NCBI GenBank assembly: GCA_902594395.1
Contig: CACJLZ010000004.1
Location: 1 to 55,497, forward strand
Length of the DNA: 55,497 nucleotides
From: an uncultured Pelagibacteraceae bacterium
GTDB taxonomy: Bacteria; Pseudomonadota; Alphaproteobacteria; Pelagibacterales; Pelagibacteraceae
Direction of reading: 5' to 3'
The notes under the pieces are model-generated. The model saw only the letters and a list, made by a program, of their open reading frames with translations, was not told where the DNA came from and did no database searches. The translations under genes were made by a program, and so were the position numbers. Shown here in pieces: positions 37,565 through 45,034 of the stretch. Numbering within the stretch: position 1 is the first letter of the stretch; every line of letters begins with the position of its first letter.

Positions 37565-38647
37565 ATGAAAGTCTGTATATTGGGTGATAACCTTACAAGT
37601 TTAGCTTTGGCAAAAGCCTTAGTTAAAAAAGAGATATTTGTTGATTTATTTTATGAGAAAAAAAACACTAAAATAGATTCCACTCGTACAATCGGAATTT
37701 CAAAATCAAATATTGATTTTTTTAATAGGGAAATAACAAATATTAAAAGAATGTTGTGGCCAATCAAGAAAATAAAAATTTTTACAGAGAACTCTAAGGA
37801 CAAAGAAATTTTAAAATTTGAGGATCAAAAAGACAATTTATTTTCAATCTTGCAGAACCAAAAAATATTTAATCAATTAATTATCGAACTTAAAAAGAGT
37901 AAATTTTTTAAATTCAAAAAGTATATAAAATATAGAAAATCTGATTATTTAAGTTATGATTTGATAATTAATTGTGACATAAGAAACAAAATAACAAAAA
38001 AATATTTTTCAAAAAAATTCGAAAAGAAATATAATAGCATTGCATTCACAACAATTATAGATCACATAAAATTATCATCTAACAACGAAGCAATACAGAT
38101 TTTTACAAATGATGGCCCGATAGCGTTTTTGCCAATATCAAAAGAAAAAACTTCAATTGTTTATTCTGCAAGAATGAAAAAATATAAAACTGAATTGGAG
38201 ATCAACAAAATTATTAATAAGTTCAATCCTAAATATGAAATAAAGAAAATTCACAAGATTTCAAAATTTGATTTAAAATCAATAAATTTAAGAGAATATT
38301 ATAAAGATAACATTTTAGCCTTTGGTGATTTGTTGCATAAACTTCATCCTTTAGCTGGTCAAGGTTTCAATATGTCAATTAGAGATATTAAAGAATTTTT
38401 AAAAATAATTGATTACAAAATAAAACTTGGTTTACCTATAGATCAAAGTGTATGTATTGAATTTCAGAATAATGTAAAAAGTAAAAATTTTGTTTTTTCA
38501 GAAGGAATTAATTTTATCTATGAATATTTTAATTTTGAAAATAAGATTGGAGAGGATCTAATTGACTCAACAGCTAGAATAATTGGACAGAATAAAATAT
38601 TAAATAAATATTTTAAAAATATTGCTGATATTGGTTTGCAAAATTAG
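37565..38647 (+). CDS. Degenerate UbiH/Coq6-like FAD monooxygenase
   Basis: A 360-residue protein from the ATG at 37565. The C-terminal FAD-binding motif is well kept: ILAFGDLLHKLHPLAGQGFN (GDxxHxxxPxxGQG), and the following MSIRDI is typical of UbiH/UbiF/Coq6 hydroxylases of ubiquinone synthesis. The N-terminal nucleotide motif is not: ILGDNLTSLALAKAL keeps only the first glycine of GxGxxG, and the ADG-type motif is replaced by NCDIRNKITKK. It may bind FAD unusually or be a non-catalytic member. It is divergent from ftsK. Confidence 0.72.
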   Translation: MKVCILGDNLTSLALAKALVKKEIFVDLFYEKKNTKIDSTRTIGISKSNIDFFNREITNIKRMLWPIKKIKIFTENSKDKEILKFEDQKDNLFSILQNQKIFNQLIIELKKSKFFKFKKYIKYRKSDYLSYDLIINCDIRNKITKKYFSKKFEKKYNSIAFTTIIDHIKLSSNNEAIQIFTNDGPIAFLPISKEKTSIVYSARMKKYKTELEINKIINKFNPKYEIKKIHKISKFDLKSINLREYYKDNILAFGDLLHKLHPLAGQGFNMSIRDIKEFLKIIDYKIKLGLPIDQSVCIEFQNNVKSKNFVFSEGINFIYEYFNFENKIGEDLIDSTARIIGQNKILNKYFKNIADIGLQN

Positions 38648-38648
38648 T

Positions 38649-39290
38649 TTATTGAAGAGTGGTATTATCAAATTGATCGTAAGTATAAGTATTTAAAATT
38701 TCTGAAATTTTTGTTTTTCTTATTTCTAGACTTTTAGCTTCTAATAAAACTTGTTTTTCCTCCAAACTAAATGGTGATGTCATTGCTAGAGCGTTTATTG
38801 TCTCGTCTAAACTTTGTTTTTCTAGAGCTTTCCAGTTAATGATAAATCCTCTTTTTTCAAATAAAGTTTTTAAATCTCTGAAAATAAGTTCTAAATCAGA
38901 AAATTTTAAGTTTTCTTTTTTCTCTTCTAAATCATCTAAAAAATTTTCAAAATTTATCTCAAATTCTCTATACTTTTTATTTGAATCTATTTCTTTTTTG
39001 ATTTCAAATCTAATAACACCCTTTAGTTCAATTAAATATCTTCCATCATCAGCTTCTTTGAAGCTTGTAATTTTACCTAAACAACCAACTTTATGAAGTG
39101 AAGGTAATTTATTATCATCAAAATTCTTTGTGATTTTTGGTTGAACCATGCCTATAAACTTATCTGTTTTCATACTATCGTTGACCATATCTATATATCT
39201 TTGTTCAAAAATGTTTAAAGGCACTGTAGTTTTAGGAAAAATTATAAAATTACTGAGTGGAAAAACAGGTATAGTTTTTGGAAGTTTCAT
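38649..39290 (-). CDS. LON N-terminal domain protein
   Basis: A 213-residue protein consisting of the substrate-binding LON domain only: IPVFPLSNFIIFPKTTVPLNIFEQRYIDMVNDSM, then GMVQPKI and KVGCLGKITSFKEADDGRYLIELKGVIRFEI. No ATPase or protease part follows. Stand-alone LON-domain proteins are common in alphaproteobacteria and possibly act as adaptors; function unproved. It is convergent with the UbiH-like gene. Confidence 0.9.
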   Translation of the reverse strand: MKLPKTIPVFPLSNFIIFPKTTVPLNIFEQRYIDMVNDSMKTDKFIGMVQPKITKNFDDNKLPSLHKVGCLGKITSFKEADDGRYLIELKGVIRFEIKKEIDSNKKYREFEINFENFLDDLEEKKENLKFSDLELIFRDLKTLFEKRGFIINWKALEKQSLDETINALAMTSPFSLEEKQVLLEAKSLEIRKTKISEILNTYTYDQFDNTTLQ

Positions 39291-39340
39291 AATTTATTAA
39301 ATATATATTAATAATATAAAAATAATTAAAAGATAAAAAT

Positions 39341-40192
39341 ATGATAATTTGGCTCGCTTCTTATCCTAAAAATGGCAACACATGGTTAAGATCGTTGATA
39401 AGTGCTTATTATTATACAAAAGATGGCATTTTTCTTGGTGATAATCATTTAAAAAATGTTCAACAGTTTCCTGTAAAAAAATATTTAGAAAGTTTTGACT
39501 ATGATTTAGCAATACCAGGGGACACTTCAAGATTATGGGTCTTAGCTCAAGAAAAAATTAATGAAGACCGAAAGATAAAGTTTTTCAAGACACATAATGC
39601 TTTAGTGAAATTGGGAAAAAATGATTTTACAAATCAAGCTAATTCACTTGGCGGAATTTATATAGTAAGAGATCCTAGAAATGTTTTAGACTCCATGTCC
39701 AGACATTTTCAAATCGATCATGATAAAGCTTTAGAAGTAATGCAAGATAAAAAAAATTTTACTTACGACTTTAAAAAGAAAAAGGATTATAGTGATTATC
39801 AATTTATAAGCTCCTGGGAATTTAATTATCAATCATGGAAAAATAACAACCTATTACCAGTAAAATTTTTAAAATATGAAGATTTATTGTCAGAAACTTT
39901 TTTTGTATTTAAAGAGATAATAGAATTTATAAATAAACTAACAAATAACAAAAGTGGATTTAGTAGGGAAAAAGCTAAAAACGCTGTTAATACAACTTCT
40001 TTTGAAAATTTAAAAAAAATAGAAGAATCAAACGGGTTTAGCGAAACCATCATCTCACGAGAAGAAAAAAAAAAGATACCTTTTTTCCATTTAGGTCCAA
40101 AGAATAATTGGCAAAAAAACTTTGATAAAGAATTTGTTGGTAAATTAAATAATATTTTTAAAAAGAATTTAATTGAATTAGGTTACAAATAA
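39341..40192 (+). CDS. Sulfotransferase-domain protein
   Basis: A 283-residue cytosolic-type sulfotransferase. The 5'-phosphosulfate loop is SYPKNGNTWLRSL (7-19, compare YPKSGTTW) and the 3'-phosphate motif is IVRDPRNVLDSMSRHF (about 107-122). VKFLKYEDLL is a further conserved piece. It likely transfers sulfate from PAPS to a sugar, lipid or small molecule; the acceptor is unknown. It stands alone between the LON gene and tRNA-Gly, without operon partners, and may be an accessory gene at a tRNA-adjacent variable spot. Confidence 0.85.
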   Translation: MIIWLASYPKNGNTWLRSLISAYYYTKDGIFLGDNHLKNVQQFPVKKYLESFDYDLAIPGDTSRLWVLAQEKINEDRKIKFFKTHNALVKLGKNDFTNQANSLGGIYIVRDPRNVLDSMSRHFQIDHDKALEVMQDKKNFTYDFKKKKDYSDYQFISSWEFNYQSWKNNNLLPVKFLKYEDLLSETFFVFKEIIEFINKLTNNKSGFSREKAKNAVNTTSFENLKKIEESNGFSETIISREEKKKIPFFHLGPKNNWQKNFDKEFVGKLNNIFKKNLIELGYK

Positions 40193-40297
40193 CTTAATTT
40201 TAAGTAGCCGATCTTATAAAATTGTGTCTTTTAAAGAAGCATTTTGGTCTCTCTGTGGGACGCAGTTTGTCACAAGTTTAGTAAATTTTCTTATTGC

Positions 40298-40326
40298 TTG
40301 AATTTCTAAAAACCACTACTTATAAT
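40298..40326 (+). promoter_or_regulatory. Promoter of tRNA-Gly
   Basis: TTGAAT at 40298-40303 and TATAAT at 40321-40326 are separated by exactly 17 bp, a strong sigma-70-type pair. Transcription would start a few bases before the tRNA 5' end at 40340. No separate promoter is seen for phhB, so it is probably read from here too. Confidence 0.65.
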
Positions 40327-40339
40327 GTTTATTAAATAA

Positions 40340-40414
40340 GCGGGCATAGCTCAGTGGTAGAGCGTCTCGTTGCCAACGAGAAGGTCGAGGGTTCGACCCC
40401 CTTTGCCCGCTCCA
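40340..40414 (+). tRNA. tRNA-Gly (GCC anticodon)
   Basis: A full cloverleaf: acceptor GCGGGCA pairs with TGCCCGC; the D arm is GCTC...GAGC; the anticodon stem TCTCG/CGAGA encloses the loop TTGCCAA (anticodon GCC at 40372-40374); the T arm is GAGGG-TTCGACC-CCCTT. The discriminator base T and an encoded CCA end (40412-40414) follow. phhB starts 11 bp downstream. Confidence 0.97.
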
Positions 40415-40425
40415 TTTTTAAAAAT

Positions 40426-40770
40426 ATGAGTGATTTATTAAATAAAAAATGTGTTCCTTGTGAAGGAGGAGTTCGTCCTTTTGATGTTTCGGAGATTCAC
40501 AAGTACCAAAAAAAAGTAGATGGTTGGGAAATTATTCAAAATGATAAAAAGGTTTACCTGTTAGAAAAAAAATTTGAATTTAAGAATTTTTTAGAAAGTC
40601 AAAAATTTGTAAATGAGGTAGGAAGAGTCTCAGAAGCGGAAGGTCATCATCCAGATATTATATTTGGATGGGGGTATGCTAAGATTAATATCACAACTCA
40701 TGCTATAGAAGGTTTATCTGAAAACGATTTTATACTAGCTGCTAAAATTGATAAGATAATTAATGTCTAA
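40426..40770 (+). CDS. phhB: Pterin-4a-carbinolamine dehydratase
   Basis: A 114-residue PCD/DCoH-family enzyme that recycles 4a-hydroxy-tetrahydrobiopterin. The active-site pattern EGHHPDI followed by INITTHAIEGLSENDFILAAKID is diagnostic. The open frame extends upstream into the tRNA, but ATG 40426 is the sensible start. No phenylalanine hydroxylase gene is in the window, so the pterin partner is unknown; a role in molybdopterin or folate metabolism is possible. It overlaps the 3' end of purH by 11 bp. Confidence 0.92.
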   Translation: MSDLLNKKCVPCEGGVRPFDVSEIHKYQKKVDGWEIIQNDKKVYLLEKKFEFKNFLESQKFVNEVGRVSEAEGHHPDIIFGWGYAKINITTHAIEGLSENDFILAAKIDKIINV

Positions 40771-42295
40771 AATGACGTGTTTTTGAAAAAACCAAAATAG
40801 TGTTTGTTTCATTTGCAAATTTTATAATTTCTTTATCTCTTATTGATCCTGCAGGCTGAACTATTGCATTAGCTCCTGACTGAACTAATTTTTCTATTCC
40901 ATCAACAAATGGAAAAAAAGCATCTGATGCAGCTACAATTTCATTTCTGGTCTTTGAAAACTTGTTCATTTTATCCACTGCAATCTCACAACTATCTAAT
41001 CTACTAGGTTGTCCCGAGCCAATACCAATAGTAGACTTATTACTTGCAAGAACAACAGCGTTTGATTTTGTGTAGCGACAAACATTAAATGCGAATATTA
41101 AGTTATCAAGCTGTGATCTATTAGGTTTTTTTTTCGAGACAATTTCAAAATCTTTCTTTGAAAAAATCTTTCTGTCTTCTGATTGTATAAGTGTAAAATT
41201 ATCTACAGAGTTAAATTTCCAAACTTCATTAAAAGAAATTTTTGATGAGTCAATAAGTCTAAGATTTTTCTTTAATTTTAATATTTTAATAGCTTTTTTA
41301 TTAAAGCCTTTAGCTATGACTACTTCAAGAAAAATTTTATTTAACATTAATGCTAGTTTTTCATTAATCTTATAATTACACGAAACAATACCACCAAATG
41401 CACTTATTGGATCAGAGCTAAGTGCTGATTTATAGCTATCTAAACTGTTTTTTAAGGCTGATACACCACAAGGATTTCCGTGTTTAACAATAACTGTACC
41501 TGTATTTTTTGGAAGTGATTTTGAAATAGTAAGTGCAGCAAAAATATCACTATAATTATTATAACTTAATGCTTTTCCATGAATTTGTTCTAATTTATTT
41601 TTTATGTTTTGAGAATAGAAGGCGCCCATTTGATGAGGATTTTCTCCATATCTAAGATTTTCTATAAAGTTAGTGTAAAGAATTTTTCTTTTAGGGAAAT
41701 TGATATTGTTAAATTTATTGAAATAATTTGAGATCACAGCATCATAATACGCTGTCTCATCAAATGCTAATCTAGACATTTTTTCTCTAAATTTGAGAGA
41801 AGTACTGCCTCTATATTTTTTTAACTCATTAATAAGTTCTGAATAGTGATCAACAGACGTTATTACAGTGACATCCTCATAGTTTTTTGCGGCAGCTCTA
41901 GCCATAGTCGGTCCTCCAACATCAATATTTTCAATTATTTTTGAATGGTTTTTTGTTTGCTCTATCATTTTTTCAAATGGATAAAAATTTACCACTACTA
42001 GATCAATATGTTCAAAATTATTTTTTCTAATATCGCTAGAGTGAGATTTGTTATTCCTTTTGTTTAAAATTCCTGCATGTATTTTTGGGTGTAGAGTTTT
42101 TACTCTTCCACCTAGTATTTCTTTAAAACCTGTAAAATTTGAAATATTTGAACATTTATATTTTAGTTTTCTAATTGTTTTAAATGTTCCACCAGAACTA
42201 ATTATTTTGATATTATGTCTCTTTAATTCTTGTAATAAAGGCTTGAGATTAGATTTATCAGATAATGATATCAGGGCTGATTTAATTTTTCGCAT
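40760..42295 (-). CDS. purH: AICAR transformylase/IMP cyclohydrolase
   Basis: A 511-residue bifunctional enzyme for the last two steps to IMP. The N-terminal MGS-like cyclohydrolase domain has SALISLSDKSNL, SSGGTFKTIRK and GGRVKTLHPKIHAGIL. The C-terminal transformylase domain has the VKHGNPCGVS motif and SDAFFPFVDGIE near the end. It lies apart from the other pur genes, after the heparinase-like gene (1-bp overlap), as in many alphaproteobacteria. Confidence 0.97.
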   Translation of the reverse strand: MRKIKSALISLSDKSNLKPLLQELKRHNIKIISSGGTFKTIRKLKYKCSNISNFTGFKEILGGRVKTLHPKIHAGILNKRNNKSHSSDIRKNNFEHIDLVVVNFYPFEKMIEQTKNHSKIIENIDVGGPTMARAAAKNYEDVTVITSVDHYSELINELKKYRGSTSLKFREKMSRLAFDETAYYDAVISNYFNKFNNINFPKRKILYTNFIENLRYGENPHQMGAFYSQNIKNKLEQIHGKALSYNNYSDIFAALTISKSLPKNTGTVIVKHGNPCGVSALKNSLDSYKSALSSDPISAFGGIVSCNYKINEKLALMLNKIFLEVVIAKGFNKKAIKILKLKKNLRLIDSSKISFNEVWKFNSVDNFTLIQSEDRKIFSKKDFEIVSKKKPNRSQLDNLIFAFNVCRYTKSNAVVLASNKSTIGIGSGQPSRLDSCEIAVDKMNKFSKTRNEIVAASDAFFPFVDGIEKLVQSGANAIVQPAGSIRDKEIIKFANETNTILVFSKTRHFRH

Positions 42296-43920
42296 TATAT
42301 CTTTTTAATTTCCCATTTAATATTTTCTTCAAAATCATTTAATATCCCAGATACAAAAATATTTTGGTTTTCAATATATGAATTTTTAATACCGAAGTAT
42401 AAGCCATTATCAATATTAATTTCATGATTATCACAAGTAAATTTCCATCCTTCATCCTCTAATTCTATTAAAATAGATTTATTATCCTGAGTTTTCATTA
42501 ATTTAATATTTGGCTCTAAATGAAACCGAATATCAAACTTATAGTTATGATTATTCTTTTTTTTAATAATTTTATCATTACCAACAAATTTCATTTGTTC
42601 AGGATAAAACTCAATATTTCTCTCATGAATTGATTTAAATCTTTTAAAATATCCGTCGTGAGCAGCATTAATTTTCCAGTAATTTTTTTCACATACTGAA
42701 TTTTTTTGTGTAATATTTAAACCTGTCTTTAAAATAGATGCGTCTTTCATTTTTGTAAATTTACATGAAGAATTATCATCAATTATTAATGTGCTGTGTG
42801 CAGCTGAAGACTTTGATATTTCATTAAGGTTTTGATTATTTTTTTTGTAATAACCACAATTGGTTATAAGCTTTCTGCCGTTTGAAATTATCTCAAACGA
42901 AAGAGCACCTGATTGATAATCCTGTGTATACTTAAAATTTGGTGAGGACCCCACATCCATTGCTAGACAAACTTTCTTATTTTTTAAAATTATGTATCCA
43001 CCATAATCTTTATTTTCATTTTTAAATTTATAACCTAATCTTTTTAGATAATTATCAAAATCTTGAGTATTAGATTTGTTATTACCGTTAAACAAAAGAT
43101 CATCTTCTATATTTTGTCTTATGAAAGCATAACCTTGTCCAAAGTAATAAATATTTTCCTTCACATGATCCGGAACTTCAACATGAGCTTCTTTAAACCA
43201 TTCCCTAATGAGTATAAAATATTTTAGAAAAAAAATTAGCTGTTTTATATTTCTCGACTTTGTAAAACCCTGGTTATCTATTGAAGAATTGGTTATTTTT
43301 TTTAAAAAATTTAATCCAATATCCAAATAATTTTTTTCAATTTTGTAACATAATCCTACTAAAATTATAGCTGAGCAACCAATTATCTTATTTTCCAAAT
43401 CTTTAGAGTTTTTTATTTCGTTTAATAAATGATTCGTTTGTTTTTGAATCATGTGATCAAATATTAATCTAAATTCTTTATCGTTGTCGTCATAAGTAAG
43501 CTGGTGATTAGATAGCCAAGAAATGATACGCTTAGCAGTAGTATCAAATTCCCAACTTTGTTTTTTAAAGTGGTCGTTATTTGTTATCCAATTACTTATA
43601 ACTTTTTTTACAGAAACTTTTGAGGATTTTAGGTCAAGACTAAATAACCAAAAAAAATTATTTAATTTTTTAAAATCCCTAGATTCAATTTGATTTGTCC
43701 AGACTGTATCAAACTCAAAATCTTCAATTTTATGTTTTTTATTTTGATATTTAATAATTGATGAAAGTAAATGTGGACTCGGTTTGTATACAAAATCATT
43801 ATCAAAAGTTTTTGATAATTTTTTTTCATAAAAACTCGAATTTAAATAAATGTTTCTGATTTTCTTTTTTATTATTTCAACAAAATTATTTAAGGCTATA
43901 AAAAATCCTTTATGTAGCAT
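42295..43920 (-). CDS. Heparinase II/III-like family protein
   Basis: A 541-residue protein of the heparinase II/III-like family. The N-terminal half is helical (alpha/alpha toroid-like: WITNNDHFKKQSWEFDTTAKRIISWLSNHQ), and the C-terminal beta domain has YQSGALSFEIISNGRKLITNCGYY and SSAAHSTLIIDD. I chose ATG 43920, one base after the rpe stop; the longer frame (44016) would overlap rpe by 95 bp. The family includes polysaccharide lyases, but the substrate here is unknown. The rpe-heparinase-purH order is conserved in alphaproteobacteria. Confidence 0.88.
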   Translation of the reverse strand: MLHKGFFIALNNFVEIIKKKIRNIYLNSSFYEKKLSKTFDNDFVYKPSPHLLSSIIKYQNKKHKIEDFEFDTVWTNQIESRDFKKLNNFFWLFSLDLKSSKVSVKKVISNWITNNDHFKKQSWEFDTTAKRIISWLSNHQLTYDDNDKEFRLIFDHMIQKQTNHLLNEIKNSKDLENKIIGCSAIILVGLCYKIEKNYLDIGLNFLKKITNSSIDNQGFTKSRNIKQLIFFLKYFILIREWFKEAHVEVPDHVKENIYYFGQGYAFIRQNIEDDLLFNGNNKSNTQDFDNYLKRLGYKFKNENKDYGGYIILKNKKVCLAMDVGSSPNFKYTQDYQSGALSFEIISNGRKLITNCGYYKKNNQNLNEISKSSAAHSTLIIDDNSSCKFTKMKDASILKTGLNITQKNSVCEKNYWKINAAHDGYFKRFKSIHERNIEFYPEQMKFVGNDKIIKKKNNHNYKFDIRFHLEPNIKLMKTQDNKSILIELEDEGWKFTCDNHEINIDNGLYFGIKNSYIENQNIFVSGILNDFEENIKWEIKKI

Positions 43921-43921
43921 T

Positions 43922-44581
43922 CTACACTTCTTTAAGTGTTTCAATATTCTTTTTAATATTTCCGTTGTTTTCTTTAAATATTGTGGTTCCCGATACAAGA
44001 ATATTTGCTCCTGCATTTATAACGTCTTTTGAATTTGAAAAATTTATTCCACCATCTACCTCAATGTCGTATTTATAATTTTTATCATCTTTAATCTTTT
44101 TTAATAATTTAATTTTTTCAATCACATCTGGAATAAATTTCTGTCCTCCAAAGCCTGGATATACACTCATGACTAAAATCAAATCTGCATTTTTTAACTC
44201 ATTTTCAATTATTTTTACCTCTGTATTTGGATTTAAAGAAATACCAACTTTTTTTTTAAAACTCTTAATATGTTCAATTGATTCTGATAAATTCTCAGTA
44301 GCTTCAGGATGTATAGTAATTATATCAGCTCCTGCGTCTGCAAAATCTTTTATATATTTATGGACAGGTGAAATCATCAAATGAACATCAAAGGTTAATT
44401 CTGAATGCTTTCTAAGAGTCTTAATGACAGGAGGTCCAATAGTTAAATTTGGAACGAAATGACCATCCATTACATCAACATGTATCATATCTGCACCTGC
44501 GTCCTCGAGCCTCTTAATTTCAATTCCTAATTGACTGAAGTCAGCAGATAATATCGAGGGAGAAATTTGTATTTTTTTCAT
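43922..44581 (-). CDS. rpe: Ribulose-phosphate 3-epimerase
   Basis: A 219-residue TIM-barrel epimerase interconverting ribulose-5-P and xylulose-5-P in the pentose-phosphate pathway. ISPSILSADFSQLG, MIHVDVMDGHFVPNLTIGP, VMSVYPGFGGQKFI and EVDGGINFSN contain the metal-binding His/Asp residues and the phosphate loop. First gene of the rpe-heparinase-purH unit, linking sugar phosphate supply and purine synthesis by position. Confidence 0.97.
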   Translation of the reverse strand: MKKIQISPSILSADFSQLGIEIKRLEDAGADMIHVDVMDGHFVPNLTIGPPVIKTLRKHSELTFDVHLMISPVHKYIKDFADAGADIITIHPEATENLSESIEHIKSFKKKVGISLNPNTEVKIIENELKNADLILVMSVYPGFGGQKFIPDVIEKIKLLKKIKDDKNYKYDIEVDGGINFSNSKDVINAGANILVSGTTIFKENNGNIKKNIETLKEV

Positions 44582-44621
44582 AAGTTATTAAATTAACTAG
44601 TACCAAATTTTAAAATCTAAT

Positions 44622-44966
44622 TTAATTAAAAAATTGATAAATTTGTCTTGAAATCTCACTTTCTAACGGAAACGATAACATACCCATCACCGAGTACCCT
44701 AGGACCCATGGCATAAAGTAAAACCTTATCATGAAAAAAAACCAAGCAACATAAAGAGGCACGATTGGTTGTATGATAAAAGATGGAGTGACAGGTTTAA
44801 ACAAGTTGATCAAAGGATTGGTAAATTTAACAAAGACTCTCATAAAAAAAAATTGAGAATCCTCTTTTTGAAAAATATTCATTGCAACCCTTCCAATTAA
44901 AGTCCACATGATTACCCCAAGAATATAGTCGATTATATATACTAAAGGATGAAAGTTAGCCGACAT
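44622..44966 (-). CDS. Small membrane protein, YggT-like
   Basis: A 114-residue protein with three likely membrane helices: ILGVIMWTLIGRVAMNIF, IVPLYVAWFFFMIRFYFMPW and a final hydrophobic stretch. The order W-T-L-I-x-R-x, then FVKFTNPLINLFKPVTPSF, resembles the YggT family (which has tDPlL.p.r...P). The match is loose. Function unknown. A gap and the 45000 terminator separate it from the upstream symporter gene. Confidence 0.5.
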   Translation of the reverse strand: MSANFHPLVYIIDYILGVIMWTLIGRVAMNIFQKEDSQFFFMRVFVKFTNPLINLFKPVTPSFIIQPIVPLYVAWFFFMIRFYFMPWVLGYSVMGMLSFPLESEISRQIYQFFN

Positions 44967-44999
44967 TGAGAAATTTATATTGGAAAAAGATCGAAATTA

Positions 45000-45025
45000 A
45001 AAGGGGCGAAATTAATCGCCCCTTT
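45000..45025 (-). terminator. Rho-independent terminator of the symporter operon
   Basis: A 10-bp stem (AAAGGGGCGA/TCGCCCCTTT) with a 6-base loop, followed on the minus strand by TTTTAATTT. It starts about 10 bp past the symporter stop. The plus-strand side also carries T-rich sequence, so it could work both ways, but no forward gene ends here. Confidence 0.88.
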
Positions 45026-45034
45026 AAAAGATTT

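Noticed and set aside
39293..40338. 11-base TTTATTAAATA repeats (39293-39303 and 40328-40338) around the sulfotransferase as an insertion scar
   Set aside because: Pure A/T 11-mers are expected by chance in this DNA, and no copy of the tRNA-Gly 3' end was found, so an att-type site is not supported.
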